The translations under genes were made by a program, and so were the position numbers. Below the pieces are notes generated by a model, which was not told where the DNA came from, searched no databases, and saw nothing but the letters and a program-made list of their open reading frames with translations. This document shows positions 17,264 to 25,402 of a stretch of DNA of 64,000 nucleotides, piece after piece (position 1 is the first letter of the stretch; the number at the start of each line of letters is the position of its first letter). The stretch comes from DASXQK01 sp963724385 (GTDB lineage Bacteria > Pseudomonadota > Alphaproteobacteria > Dongiales > Dongiaceae): contig CAVRUJ010000002.1 in assembly GCA_963724385.1 (NCBI GenBank), positions 1,426,001 to 1,490,000 on the forward strand, given 5' to 3'.

Positions 17264-17291
17264 ATTAGAGCGCGACCCTCACAATTGTCCA
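17264..17291 (-). promoter_or_regulatory. Sigma-70-like promoter for the structured leader
   Basis: Minus strand TGGACA (-35, 17291-17286) and TCTAAT (-10, 17269-17264) are separated by 16 bases; each hexamer matches consensus at five of six positions. The predicted start is about 17257. It faces the structured leader and its terminator. Confidence 0.6.
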
Positions 17292-17382
17292 GAGGTTGGC
17301 GGCATCCGGACGCGAAAAAATCCACAAGGGCGCCGGGCGGGGCTTGGAGCGCCCCTGCGATGCCGGCATAGTCGGCCCGTCC

Positions 17383-18267
17383 ATGGAACCCCCATCCCCG
17401 GCGCGCCAGAGCTTCCGCGGCATCCTGCTGATGATGGCCGCAGGCTTCGGCTTCACGCTCATGGATGCCGTGGCCAAATACCTCGCCCAAAGTTTTCCTG
17501 TCATCGAGGTAGCCTGGGGCCGTTATCTCTTCCATGCCCTGGTCCTGCCGCTCATCGTTGGCCGGTACGGGGGCTTTGCCACGGTCCGCAGCAACCGGCT
17601 CTGGCTCCAGCTCCTGCGCTCGTTCCTCCTGCTGGGCTCGACCGTATTCTTCTGGTTCGCCGTCAAGTTCATCCCCTTGGCAGACGCCACGGCCATCGGC
17701 TTCGTCGGCCCCCTGATCCTGACCGCCCTTTCGGTTCCCTTCCTCAAGGAGAAGGTCGGGCGCCGGCGCTGGGCGGCCGTGGTCGTTGGTTTCTTCGGCG
17801 CCCTCATCATCATCCGGCCCGGCCCCAACATGGCCCAGCCTGCGGCACTGCTGCCCCTCTGCTCGGCCTCCTGCTTCGCCGGCTACGCCATCTGCACGCG
17901 CCTGCTGAGCCGGAGCGACGGCTGGGCCACAACCCTCATCTGGTCGGCCGTCGTCGGGCTGGTGGTGTTGAGCTTCCTGGTCCCCTTCCATTGGCAATCG
18001 CCCGGCCTCTCCGGTTGGCTCGGCCTCGCCCTGCTGGGGGGTCTCGGCGGCGCCTCGCATCTGCTGATGATCTTCGCCTATGCTCGAGCACCCGCCTCGA
18101 CCCTTGCCCCCTTGAGCTATATCCAGCTCCTCTGGTCGACGGCGCTGGGTTTCGTCCTGTTCGGCAATTTCCCCGATGCCTGGACGCTCGCCGGCGGGTT
18201 TGTCATCGCCGCCAGCGGCCTCTACGTGATCCACCGCGAGCGGGTTCGCCGGGCCGAGGCGCGCTAG
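17383..18267 (+). CDS. DMT superfamily (EamA-type) transporter
   Basis: A 294-residue inner-membrane protein with about ten helices in two EamA repeats. The first includes GILLMMAAGFGFTLMDAVAK and WFAVKFIPLADATAIGFVGP. The second includes LLGGLGGASHLLMIFAYARA and PLSYIQLLWSTALGFVLFGNFPDA, ending in a cytoplasmic Arg/Glu tail. Members export metabolites or amino acids; the substrate cannot be read. The ATG at 17383 was chosen because the residues before it in the same frame do not resemble the family. The promoter of the opposite-strand leader lies just upstream. Confidence 0.88.
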   Translation: MEPPSPARQSFRGILLMMAAGFGFTLMDAVAKYLAQSFPVIEVAWGRYLFHALVLPLIVGRYGGFATVRSNRLWLQLLRSFLLLGSTVFFWFAVKFIPLADATAIGFVGPLILTALSVPFLKEKVGRRRWAAVVVGFFGALIIIRPGPNMAQPAALLPLCSASCFAGYAICTRLLSRSDGWATTLIWSAVVGLVVLSFLVPFHWQSPGLSGWLGLALLGGLGGASHLLMIFAYARAPASTLAPLSYIQLLWSTALGFVLFGNFPDAWTLAGGFVIAASGLYVIHRERVRRAEAR

Positions 18268-18384
18268 CGCGCCCAGCAACGCCGGTGGTATAGACAAGCG
18301 AACTATCCATCCGGGAAGCCCGCCTTTGACCCGGCCAGGCCGGCAACAGCGCGGTTCGTTCCGAAAAGCCAGGAGAACAACGCC

Positions 18385-19899
18385 ATGAATCTCGAACAAG
18401 CCAAGGCCTTGGACCGCAAAGGCTGGCACAAGGTCGCGGCCAAGCTGAAGCCCGAGACCCGCAATTTCATCGACGGCAAATTCGTCGACGCCAAGAAGGG
18501 CCGGCACTTCGAATCCATCAATCCCGTGGACAACTCGGTCATCTGCGAAGTCGCGCGCAGCGACGCCAGCGACGTGGACGCCGCGGTCAAGGCCGCCCGC
18601 AAGGCCTTCCGCTCGGGCGTCTGGTCGCGCATGGCGCCCCGCGATCGCATGGACGTGCTCTATCGCTACGCCCAGCTGATCCGCGACCATGCGGTGGAGT
18701 TCGCGGCCCTCGACGTGCTGAACATGGGCAAGCCCGTCTCCGACATGATCAACTCGGACGTGCCGGGCGCGGCCATCACCTTCCAGTTCATGGCCGAATG
18801 CATCGACAAGATCTTCGGCCAGGTGACGGCCACGGCCGCTTCCGAGTTCCACTACATCCTGCGCGAGCCGCTGGGCGTGGTCGGCTGCGTGGTGCCCTGG
18901 AACTATCCCCTGATGATGGCGGCCTGGAAGGTGGCCCCGGCGCTGGCATCGGGCAATTCCGTCGTCCTGAAGCCGGCCGAGCAGTCGCCGCTCTCGGGCA
19001 ACCTCATGGCCAGGCTGTTCATGGAAGCCGGCGGCCCGGCGGGCGTATTCAACGTCATCCAGGGCTATGGCGAGGAGACGGGCAAGGCGCTTGCCCTCCA
19101 CATGGATGTGGACAAGATCGCCTTCACCGGCTCGGCCGAGGTCGGCAAGCTGATGATGATCTATGCCGGGCAATCCAACATGAAGCGGGTCGCCACCGAA
19201 TGCGGCGGCAAGACCCCGCAGATCGTCATGGGCGACGCCAATCTCGACGCCGCCGTCACCTACGCCATCACCGGCATCTATGGCAACCAGGGCGAGGTCT
19301 GCAACGCGGGCTCGCGGCTCCTGGTGGACAAGAAGATCCATGACGACTTCCTCGACCTGTTCGTCAAGCGCAGCAAATCGGTTTTCCAACCGGGCGATCC
19401 CTTCGATCCCAAGACCCAGATGGGGCCGCTCGTGACCAAGAGCCAGCAGAAGCGGGTGCTTGACTACATCGCCATCGGCAAGAAGGAAGGTGCCAAGCTC
19501 GCTTTCGGCGGTACCGTGCCGAGCGGCATGGAGAAGGGCTGTTATGTCTCGCCGACCCTCTTCACCGGGGTGAAGAACAGCATGCAGATCGCGCAAGAGG
19601 AGATCTTCGGGCCGGTGGCGGCCGTGATCCCCTTCAAGAACGTCGCCGAGGCGGTGGAGATCGCCAACGATTCGATCTATGGCCTCGCGGCCAGCATCTG
19701 GACCAACGACGTCACGACCGCCCACACCGCCGCCCGCGACATCCAGGCCGGCGTGGTCTGGGTCAACTGCTTCGACCACGGCGACATGACGCTGCCCTGG
19801 GGCGGCTACAAGCAGTCGGGCCACGGCCGCGACAAATGCTTCGAATCGATGCTGCTCCACACCCAGACCAAGTCGGTCTGGATGCATCTGGGGAGCTGA
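18385..19899 (+). CDS. NAD(P)+-dependent aldehyde dehydrogenase (PuuC/betaine-aldehyde type)
   Basis: A 504-residue ALDH superfamily enzyme that oxidises an aldehyde to its acid. The Rossmann region has VVGCVVPWNYPLMMAAWKVA and LKPAEQSPLSG, with the glycine turn FTGSAEVGK. The general base Glu272 lies in ATECGGKTPQIV and the catalytic Cys306 in NQGEVCNAGS. Closest by eye to the gamma-glutamyl-aminobutyraldehyde/betaine aldehyde dehydrogenase branch; substrate not assignable. It has its own ribosome-binding site (aggagaac) and sits alone between the exporter gene and a palindromic repeat that may end its transcript. Confidence 0.93.
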   Translation: MNLEQAKALDRKGWHKVAAKLKPETRNFIDGKFVDAKKGRHFESINPVDNSVICEVARSDASDVDAAVKAARKAFRSGVWSRMAPRDRMDVLYRYAQLIRDHAVEFAALDVLNMGKPVSDMINSDVPGAAITFQFMAECIDKIFGQVTATAASEFHYILREPLGVVGCVVPWNYPLMMAAWKVAPALASGNSVVLKPAEQSPLSGNLMARLFMEAGGPAGVFNVIQGYGEETGKALALHMDVDKIAFTGSAEVGKLMMIYAGQSNMKRVATECGGKTPQIVMGDANLDAAVTYAITGIYGNQGEVCNAGSRLLVDKKIHDDFLDLFVKRSKSVFQPGDPFDPKTQMGPLVTKSQQKRVLDYIAIGKKEGAKLAFGGTVPSGMEKGCYVSPTLFTGVKNSMQIAQEEIFGPVAAVIPFKNVAEAVEIANDSIYGLAASIWTNDVTTAHTAARDIQAGVVWVNCFDHGDMTLPWGGYKQSGHGRDKCFESMLLHTQTKSVWMHLGS

Positions 19900-19920
19900 G
19901 GAGAGCCCCTCTCCGCATAG

Positions 19921-20030
19921 AGCCTGATCGTCACAAGCCTGTTCGGCTTGAGACGTGAATCAGGCTCGAAACCTAACATATAGAGCAAGATTCACGGGTC
20001 AGCTTAAAGGAAGCTGACCCGATCTTGCTC
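19921..20030 (+). repeat. 110-bp double-hairpin repeat, copy 1
   Basis: First of two direct copies (12 differences over 110 positions against 20931-21040). Hairpin one has agcctgat (19921-19928) pairing with atcaggct (19959-19966) around an inner caagcc/ggcttg stem. Hairpin two has gagcaagat (19983-19991) and gggtcagctt (19996-20005) pairing with aagctgaccc (20011-20020) and atcttgctc (20022-20030). It lies between the convergent aldehyde dehydrogenase and GNAT genes, where it can act as a bidirectional terminator. Confidence 0.88.
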
Positions 20031-20061
20031 GAGGCCGGGCGGAGAGGGTTCGATCGCGACG

Positions 20062-20634
20062 CTAAGTCCCGTAGCGCTTGGTCTTGGCCGCGGCAGTCGT
20101 CGGGCGCGGCTTGCGCTTGCGCACAAGCGGCCGGCGCTGGGCGGGCCAGAGGTCGCCGGACACGCGAGCGAGCGCGCCCGGTTCGAGTTCCAGCAGCTGC
20201 AACCGCTCGGGCCGTTCGCCCGGCATCCGGATCCCGTAGGGGGCTGCCGGATGGAATCCGAACCGGCCGTAGTAGCTGAGGTCGCCGACAAGAAGGACGA
20301 TCCCGAAGTGGAGCTCTTCGGCCCGGCGCAGGCTCTCGCGCATCAGCGTTTCGCCGACGCCCTCGCTGCGCCGGTCGGCGGCGACGCCGATGGGACCCAG
20401 CAGCAGGGCCGGCTTGATGCCGGGCTCGCCGACGATAACGACGGGCCAATAGCGCACCGTGCCCACGAGCCGGCCGCGATCCCGGGCGACAAGGCAGAGC
20501 TCGCCGACGGGCGCCACGCCCGCGCGATAGCGGTAGGACTGCTTGCGCAACCTCTCGGGCCCGAAGGCCTCGTCCAGGAGGACCTCGATGGCGGGGGCGT
20601 CTTCAGGCTGCTCGAATTCGATGGCGACGGTCAT
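20062..20634 (-). CDS. GNAT-family N-acetyltransferase (YhbS-like)
   Basis: A 190-residue protein. ALLLGPIGVAADRRSEGVGE contains the R-x-x-G-x-G CoA loop, followed by VLLVGDLSYYGRFGFHPA, a hallmark of the YhbS-like GNAT branch. A basic tail (RKRKPRPTTAAAKTKRYG) ends the protein and may bind nucleic acid or simply be disordered. The start at 20634 follows a gagga ribosome-binding site; the reading frame extends upstream to 20808, but that part has no family match and covers a long hairpin. The gene is flanked by two copies of a 110-bp repeat. Confidence 0.83.
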   Translation of the reverse strand: MTVAIEFEQPEDAPAIEVLLDEAFGPERLRKQSYRYRAGVAPVGELCLVARDRGRLVGTVRYWPVVIVGEPGIKPALLLGPIGVAADRRSEGVGETLMRESLRRAEELHFGIVLLVGDLSYYGRFGFHPAAPYGIRMPGERPERLQLLELEPGALARVSGDLWPAQRRPLVRKRKPRPTTAAAKTKRYGT

Positions 20635-20707
20635 GGAAGGTTCCTCTTGAAGCACGGCGGCGGGCTGACCGTCGGCTGAACCTTCTGCGAGCGGAAGCTT
20701 GCGGAGG

Positions 20708-20781
20708 GATGCTTCGGTCAGACGACGGGGGCGGCGGGGAAAATCCCCGCTGGGCCGGCTCGTCGTCGGGCTCGAAGCATC
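20708..20781 (-). other. Long structured 5' leader of the GNAT gene
   Basis: Nested inverted repeats: gatgcttcg (20708-20716) with cgaagcatc (20773-20781), an inner gacgac/gtcgtc pair, and an apical gcgggga/tccccgc hairpin. The whole forms one ~74-base rod in the transcript about 75 bases before the GNAT start. Could be an RNA regulatory structure or a palindromic repeat; nothing decides between them. Together with copy 2 of the 110-bp repeat and a terminator hairpin it accounts for most of the 20635-21048 gap. Confidence 0.5.
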
Positions 20782-20817
20782 GCTGTCACGCTCTGACCTC
20801 TTGCTCAAGGCGCAACA

Positions 20818-20845
20818 GAAATAGCATTGCGCGAGGCCCTGTCAA
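20818..20845 (-). promoter_or_regulatory. Sigma-70-like promoter for the GNAT gene
   Basis: Minus strand has a perfect TTGACA (20845-20840), a 16-base spacer and TATTTC (20823-20818) as a weaker -10. It would start a transcript of roughly 180 bases before the GNAT ATG, including the structured leader. Confidence 0.5.
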
Positions 20846-20885
20846 TGAGGTCGCGGGCCAGCGGCGCAAAAAACTTGCCGACGCG

Positions 20886-20911
20886 AAAGGGGCCCGTTGC
20901 CGGGCCCCTTT
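20886..20911 (-). terminator. Perfect 11-bp hairpin, probable terminator after the first APC permease
   Basis: aaaggggcccg (20886-20896) and cgggcccctt t (20901-20911) pair perfectly around a four-base loop. On the minus strand a T6 tract follows some 14 bases later. It separates the permease transcript from the GNAT promoter. Confidence 0.55.
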
Positions 20912-20930
20912 GCCTTGGCCGACGGCCAAG

Positions 20931-21040
20931 AGCCTGATCGTCTCAAGCCTACTCGGCTTGAGACGTGAATCAGGCTCCAATCTTAACATTCAGAACAAGA
21001 TTCACGGGTCAGCTTGAGAGAAGCTGACCCGATCTTGCTC
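20931..21040 (+). repeat. 110-bp double-hairpin repeat, copy 2
   Basis: Direct copy of 19921-20030 at about 89% identity. Both hairpins are kept; the differences inside stems are few, and most lie in loops and in the linker between the hairpins. It begins eight bases past the permease stop codon, again at a 3' gene end. Confidence 0.88.
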
Positions 21041-21048
21041 TGGGCCGC

Positions 21049-22656
21049 CTACCACCAGAAGATATAGTAGCCCAGCAGCATCATGGCGACGCCGCCGAGG
21101 ATCGTGAGGTAGGGCAGCATCCCCGCCTTGCGGACCGCCATTGCGTCGGCGGTGATGCCGAGGTCGGCCAGCATTTTGGCCGGCCACTTGCCGCCGTCCT
21201 GGATGTAGTGGCGGAAGATGAAGATCGGGATGATGAGCGCCGCCCCGATCAGACCCAGCTCTAACGTGTTGCTGCCGTACTGGTTCGCCCCGGCCCCCAT
21301 CAAGAACATGTTGACGAAGCCGAGGATCGCCCCCAGGCCCAACAGCCAGTTGGGAGCCCGCCAGGGCCGCCGGACGTGGCCGGAGTCGATGCGATGCAGC
21401 CAGCCCGAATTCAGGTTGATGAAATTGAAAACCATGTACAGAACGTTGGAAACCGCGAGCACGAAGAGGTAGTTCGACATCATCAGCAGGATCAGGTTGA
21501 AGCAGAGATCGGTCCACATCGCACGGGTGGGCGTGCCATGCACGTTGACGTAGCTCAAGTACTTGGGCAGCCAGCCGTCGACCGAGCTCTGGTAGAGCGT
21601 GCGCGAGGAGCCGGCCATGGCGGTGATGATCGAAAGGATCAAGGCGAGCAGCAGCAGGATCACCATCAGGAAGTAGATGACGCCGGCGGTTCCGAACATG
21701 CTGGCCATGGCCTTGGCCACGCCGGAGCCGTCATAGATCGAAGGATCCAGCATCGCCTTCACGCCGAGCGCGCCCTGGAAGGTGAACGGCACCAGGATGA
21801 AGATGACGAGGCAGAGGATGCCGGAGAAGAAGATCGCCTTGAAGGTGTCGGTTGCCGGGTTGGTGAGCTCGCTGGTGTAGCAGACCGCCGTCTCGAAGCC
21901 ATAGGTCGACCAGCCGGCGAGGAACATCCCGCCGAGGAAGAGCGACCAGCCGTTCTTGTCCCAGGCGCCATTGAAGGGATAGTTGGCGCCGTTGGGGTCG
22001 CCCAGCGGCACCAGGGGCCCCAGGTTCATGGCCAGCACATGGCCGGTGACGATCGGCCAGAGAGCCACGATCAGCAGCGGCACAGTGACGATGATGCCGA
22101 CCGCCGTCTGGAACCAGGCGGTGCGCAGGATGCCGCGATGCTGGATGAGGAAGCACAGGAGCAGCAGGGCCGCGCCCAGGAAGAAGGTCGAATTGATGCG
22201 CAAGGTCAGCTTGTCCTGGATGAAGCCCAGGTTGACCAGGGTCCACTGCCAGGTGTTGACCGCGGAATCGGCGGGGAAGAATCCGGTCAGGATGTAGCCG
22301 GCGGCGATGCCCGTGCCGATGGAGAGCACCGGCGTCCAGGCGAGCCAGTAGCTCCACACCGAGAGCGGCCCGAATATCTTGCCGTAGTGGATCCAGGCCG
22401 CGGCGCCATAGATCGGCGCCCCGCCCGACTTGTTGGGGAACATGCCCGCGATCTCGGCATAGGTGAAGGACTGGATGAAGCCCATGGTGATGGACAGCGC
22501 CCAGACGATGTAGGACGGCGTGCCGACAGTGGCGGCGATGCCGCCGATGGAGAACAGCACCAGCGGCGGCACGCCGCTGGCGATCCAGAACGTCTTCTTC
22601 CAGTCGATGGTCCGATGAAGCGTGTGTTCGCCCACCGGTTCAGCAATCGCAGTCAT
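21049..22656 (-). CDS. APC-superfamily amino acid permease
   Basis: A 535-residue inner-membrane transporter with about twelve helices. The N-terminal part has WIASGVPPLVLFSIGGIAAT and EIAGMFPNKSGGAPIYGAAA, the helix-1 glycine break and helix-3 region typical of APC permeases. Later helices include GWSTYGFETAVCYTSELTNP and TAMAGSSRTLYQSSVDGWLP. Substrate unknown. Strong ribosome-binding site (gggggaggag). A 310-base leader precedes it, containing a possible small gene. Another APC permease and a universal stress protein lie immediately upstream on the same strand. Confidence 0.92.
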   Translation of the reverse strand: MTAIAEPVGEHTLHRTIDWKKTFWIASGVPPLVLFSIGGIAATVGTPSYIVWALSITMGFIQSFTYAEIAGMFPNKSGGAPIYGAAAWIHYGKIFGPLSVWSYWLAWTPVLSIGTGIAAGYILTGFFPADSAVNTWQWTLVNLGFIQDKLTLRINSTFFLGAALLLLCFLIQHRGILRTAWFQTAVGIIVTVPLLIVALWPIVTGHVLAMNLGPLVPLGDPNGANYPFNGAWDKNGWSLFLGGMFLAGWSTYGFETAVCYTSELTNPATDTFKAIFFSGILCLVIFILVPFTFQGALGVKAMLDPSIYDGSGVAKAMASMFGTAGVIYFLMVILLLLALILSIITAMAGSSRTLYQSSVDGWLPKYLSYVNVHGTPTRAMWTDLCFNLILLMMSNYLFVLAVSNVLYMVFNFINLNSGWLHRIDSGHVRRPWRAPNWLLGLGAILGFVNMFLMGAGANQYGSNTLELGLIGAALIIPIFIFRHYIQDGGKWPAKMLADLGITADAMAVRKAGMLPYLTILGGVAMMLLGYYIFWW

Positions 22657-22668
22657 GGTCTCCTCCCC

Positions 22669-22965
22669 CTATTGAACGGTTCTTGCCGATCCGGCGCGGG
22701 CATGGCCTGCCGCGAGACGGTTCAGCTTGTTGCGCCCGTCGGGAGCATGCCCACGGGCGATGAGGCGGCCGCCGGCCGGGCCGCGAATACCTTGGAGCCG
22801 GATACGAAAATCGCCCGGCCTGACGGCACGGGCGATGGCGACTTCGGTCGGTGACGGGACAGCAGGAGGAAGGGAGGCTCCAACCGGCGACAAAGCCTTA
22901 GCCGGCCCGACCCTGCGGGTTTCGCACTCGATAGCCCGGCGGGTGGAAGGATCGCCCAAACTCAT
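22669..22965 (-). CDS. Possible small protein upstream of the permease (doubtful)
   Basis: A 98-residue open frame that ends ten bases before the permease ATG and begins right after a ggggggag-like sequence (spacing too short for a good ribosome-binding site). The product is Arg/Ala/Gly-rich with no hydrophobic segment and no family I recognise. Third-position G+C is lower than in neighbouring genes. It may be an untranslated leader. The remaining 22966-23132 stretch is more A+T-rich (aatttatatc near 22990) and probably holds the permease promoter; I see no other gene in this 476-base gap. Confidence 0.25.
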   Translation of the reverse strand: MSLGDPSTRRAIECETRRVGPAKALSPVGASLPPAVPSPTEVAIARAVRPGDFRIRLQGIRGPAGGRLIARGHAPDGRNKLNRLAAGHARAGSARTVQ

Positions 22966-23132
22966 CTCCCCCTTCTCATTTTTATAGAGAATTTATATCA
23001 AGCGGCGCGCCGCCCAAGCAACGACCATGGCGATGCCAATTTGAGCCAAATCGCCCTGCATCGAGGAAGACATGGGGGCAAACAAAGCATAAGCGGAACG
23101 GGCGGCCTGGAATTGGTTTTGTTGTACCGCCC

Positions 23133-23672
23133 TCAGCCGCGTCGGGGCGGCAGCGGCTCGACGATCAGATAGACCGGCGATTGGGCCAGCCGGCGCACCC
23201 GGTAGGGCTCCTGGTCCCAGATGAAGTCGGCGATGAACCAGCGGCGCGGCGGAGGTGCCGCCATGACGATGGCCTCTGGCCGCCTGCGCTCGGCCTCGGC
23301 AAGGATGCGCTTGCCGGCGTTCCGCGCGCTTACGACCTGACCCGTGGCCTCGACCCCGCGGCGCTTGAGACGGTCAACGGCTTCGGCCACGAACTCGCGT
23401 TGAATCTGCCACTCGCGCTTTGTCGGCATCAGGCCGGGATGAGGCAGGCCGAAGGCGCTGCCCCAGATCCGCGCGATGATCAACACATGGACCGGCGCAT
23501 CGGCCTTGCCCGCCAGGCGCGCGGCGAATTCGATCGCTGTTGTCGGGATCTGCCGGCCCTCGGAAGCGAGCATGATCGAAGCCGGCGCGAAGCTCCCCGG
23601 ATCAGGCGGCTCGGGCAGCGGACTCCACGGCCAGCGCCGTTGAGGCCGGCGCGGCGGGATATTCAGAGCCAT
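23133..23672 (-). CDS. Universal stress protein (UspA) domain protein
   Basis: A 179-residue protein. After a Pro-rich N-terminal tail (~28 residues) it shows a single Usp-like alpha/beta domain: SIMLASEGRQIPTTAIEFAARLA, VHVLIIARIWG, and RPEAIVMAAPPPRRW, ending in the strand SPVYLIVEP. The usual ATP-binding G-x2-G-x9-G-S/T motif is not clearly present, so it may be a non-ATP-binding form. It follows the second APC permease by 69 bp on the same strand; Usp domains are frequently encoded with, or fused to, permeases, suggesting a regulatory subunit. Confidence 0.72.
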   Translation of the reverse strand: MALNIPPRRPQRRWPWSPLPEPPDPGSFAPASIMLASEGRQIPTTAIEFAARLAGKADAPVHVLIIARIWGSAFGLPHPGLMPTKREWQIQREFVAEAVDRLKRRGVEATGQVVSARNAGKRILAEAERRRPEAIVMAAPPPRRWFIADFIWDQEPYRVRRLAQSPVYLIVEPLPPRRG

Positions 23673-23741
23673 GGCGGAATCCGACTCGAGGGCAGGAAGA
23701 GGGTAACGGGCGACCCGAGGGGCCGCCCGTCCCCTCTTGAG

Positions 23742-25244
23742 TTAAGCAGGCTTGCGCTTGTCCTCAACGTAGACGCGGTACCAGTACAGAGGCAGATAGG
23801 CGAGCAATGTCACCCAGCCGGCCCAATAATAGATCTCGACGCTGCCGAGCGCCGAAAACCAGAGGCCGCCGAACAGCCAGAACACGAAATAAATCGCGGC
23901 CACGGCAAGGGCGACGTATTTCATATACTCGGGCAGCTTGAATGGGCGTCTGAGGTTCGGCTGGTCCTGGCGCAACAAGTAGTAACCGATCAGGACCGGG
24001 ATGAAGGACGCGACATAGCCGACATTGGAGAAGCTGTAGATCTCCACTGCGCCTCCGGCCAGCACCACGATGAGGGAGCACACGACATTGAAGGCCATGG
24101 CGCGGGCCGGCACGCCGTGATCGTTGACCTTGGTGAACCAGAGCGGGAACTCGCCGTCGAGCGCCATCTGGTAGAGAGAACGGCCGGTGCCCATGATGGC
24201 GTTGAGGGCCGACAGCGCGAGGGCCACGATCAGCATGGCGGCGATGACCCAATTGAGGAACTCGCCACCCACGCCCGGGAAGACCTTGCCGGCGAAATTG
24301 ACGAAGATGGTCTTCGGGTCCGCCTGCGAGGGATCGGACAGCGCCTTGGCGCCCAGCACGACGATGAAGGCGATTGGCACCATCGTGTAGATGAACACCC
24401 CATAGCCGCCCTCGAGGTTCATGGCGATCTTGGCATCGCGATCGGGATGGGCGGTCTCGCCGATGTAGCAGGCCGCCGCCTCCATCGCGATCACGTTCCA
24501 GCTCAGCAGGAAGGCGTAGGCGATATAGACCTGGAACCAGTTGAATCCGCTGATGGGCGAGAAGAAGCTGGTCCCGTCCACATGCTTGAAATAGGCAAGC
24601 TCGCCAAGATTGACCACGCTCGGATTGAAGATCCAGGCCACGGCGATGAAGGTGAGCGGGATCATGGAGAGCAGCGCCAGGATCGTGGCGAAGACTGTGC
24701 CGAAGCGGATGCCGCGATAGGCCGGAATGAAGATCAGCAGAATGCCGATGACCGAGATGATCAAGGTCGACCAGGCAATGAAGGTGTGGATCGGCGTGAA
24801 TCCGGCCGTCGTGTTGAGATGGAAACGATCCGCCAGGTAGAACGAGGCGAGGATCATGTTGAGCGGCGCCACCGGGAACCACCCGAGCCAATAGGCCCAG
24901 GCGGTGAAGCCGTTGATGTGCTTGGCCAACCTAGGCCAACGGGCGCTATAGGCGGGGTAGGCATAGCTGGGCGAGCCGCCGGTGCGCTCGGGCATCATGG
25001 CCGAGAGTTCGGCCAAGAACAGGCACAACAGCCAGCCGGTCAGAGTTATAAAGATGGTGATCGGGAGCGAGGACGCGCCCAAAGCGTTCACCATGACCGG
25101 CGCGATGCCGGTCACCAGGATCGTGCCCGCGAGCCCGATGACGAAGGCTCCCCACCAGCCCGTCTCGCGCTTGAGGCCCCCCGAAGCATATCCCAGTTCC
25201 TGAGAGGCAGTACCTTGCTTGCTGCCCGTACCTTGACTCGCCAT
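23742..25244 (-). CDS. APC-superfamily amino acid permease
   Basis: A 500-residue transporter with about twelve membrane helices. It begins with a polar Ser/Gln/Gly-rich tail, then GWWGAFVIGLAGTILVTGIA and MMPERTGGSPSYAYPAYSA (helix-3 region), WNVIAMEAAACYIGETAHPD (helix 6) and NAIMGTGRSLYQMALDGEFP. It is only distantly similar to the permease at 21049-22656. Substrate unknown. Probably forms an operon with the downstream Usp gene. Its 150-base leader has two hairpins and a promoter with an operator-like dyad. Confidence 0.92.
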   Translation of the reverse strand: MASQGTGSKQGTASQELGYASGGLKRETGWWGAFVIGLAGTILVTGIAPVMVNALGASSLPITIFITLTGWLLCLFLAELSAMMPERTGGSPSYAYPAYSARWPRLAKHINGFTAWAYWLGWFPVAPLNMILASFYLADRFHLNTTAGFTPIHTFIAWSTLIISVIGILLIFIPAYRGIRFGTVFATILALLSMIPLTFIAVAWIFNPSVVNLGELAYFKHVDGTSFFSPISGFNWFQVYIAYAFLLSWNVIAMEAAACYIGETAHPDRDAKIAMNLEGGYGVFIYTMVPIAFIVVLGAKALSDPSQADPKTIFVNFAGKVFPGVGGEFLNWVIAAMLIVALALSALNAIMGTGRSLYQMALDGEFPLWFTKVNDHGVPARAMAFNVVCSLIVVLAGGAVEIYSFSNVGYVASFIPVLIGYYLLRQDQPNLRRPFKLPEYMKYVALAVAAIYFVFWLFGGLWFSALGSVEIYYWAGWVTLLAYLPLYWYRVYVEDKRKPA

Positions 25245-25341
25245 GCGTTGTCCCCCTTGCGTTTTCGGCGGCCGCCCGGCACTCCCGGCTATTGTGGCGG
25301 TGGCCGACCCCCTTCAAATTTTAATTTGTCTTTGATGGTTG

Positions 25342-25374
25342 CCCCAGGCCGGACTGGGGACATGTTTCATGTCC
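25342..25374 (-). other. Two overlapping, mutually exclusive leader hairpins
   Basis: ccccag/ctgggg (25342-25347 with 25354-25359) and ggacatg/catgtcc (25358-25364 with 25368-25374) share two bases and cannot fully form together. They lie in the leader of the second permease and could act as a switch; no terminator T-run is present, so the role is open. Confidence 0.4.
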
Positions 25375-25402
25375 AGAAACTCAATTTAACCCTCTGAAAG
25401 AA

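Noticed and set aside
17227..19887. 886-residue open frame opposite the aldehyde dehydrogenase and exporter
   Set aside because: Antisense shadow; composition is His/Asp/Gly/Arg-rich as expected from reversed codons, with no family similarity.
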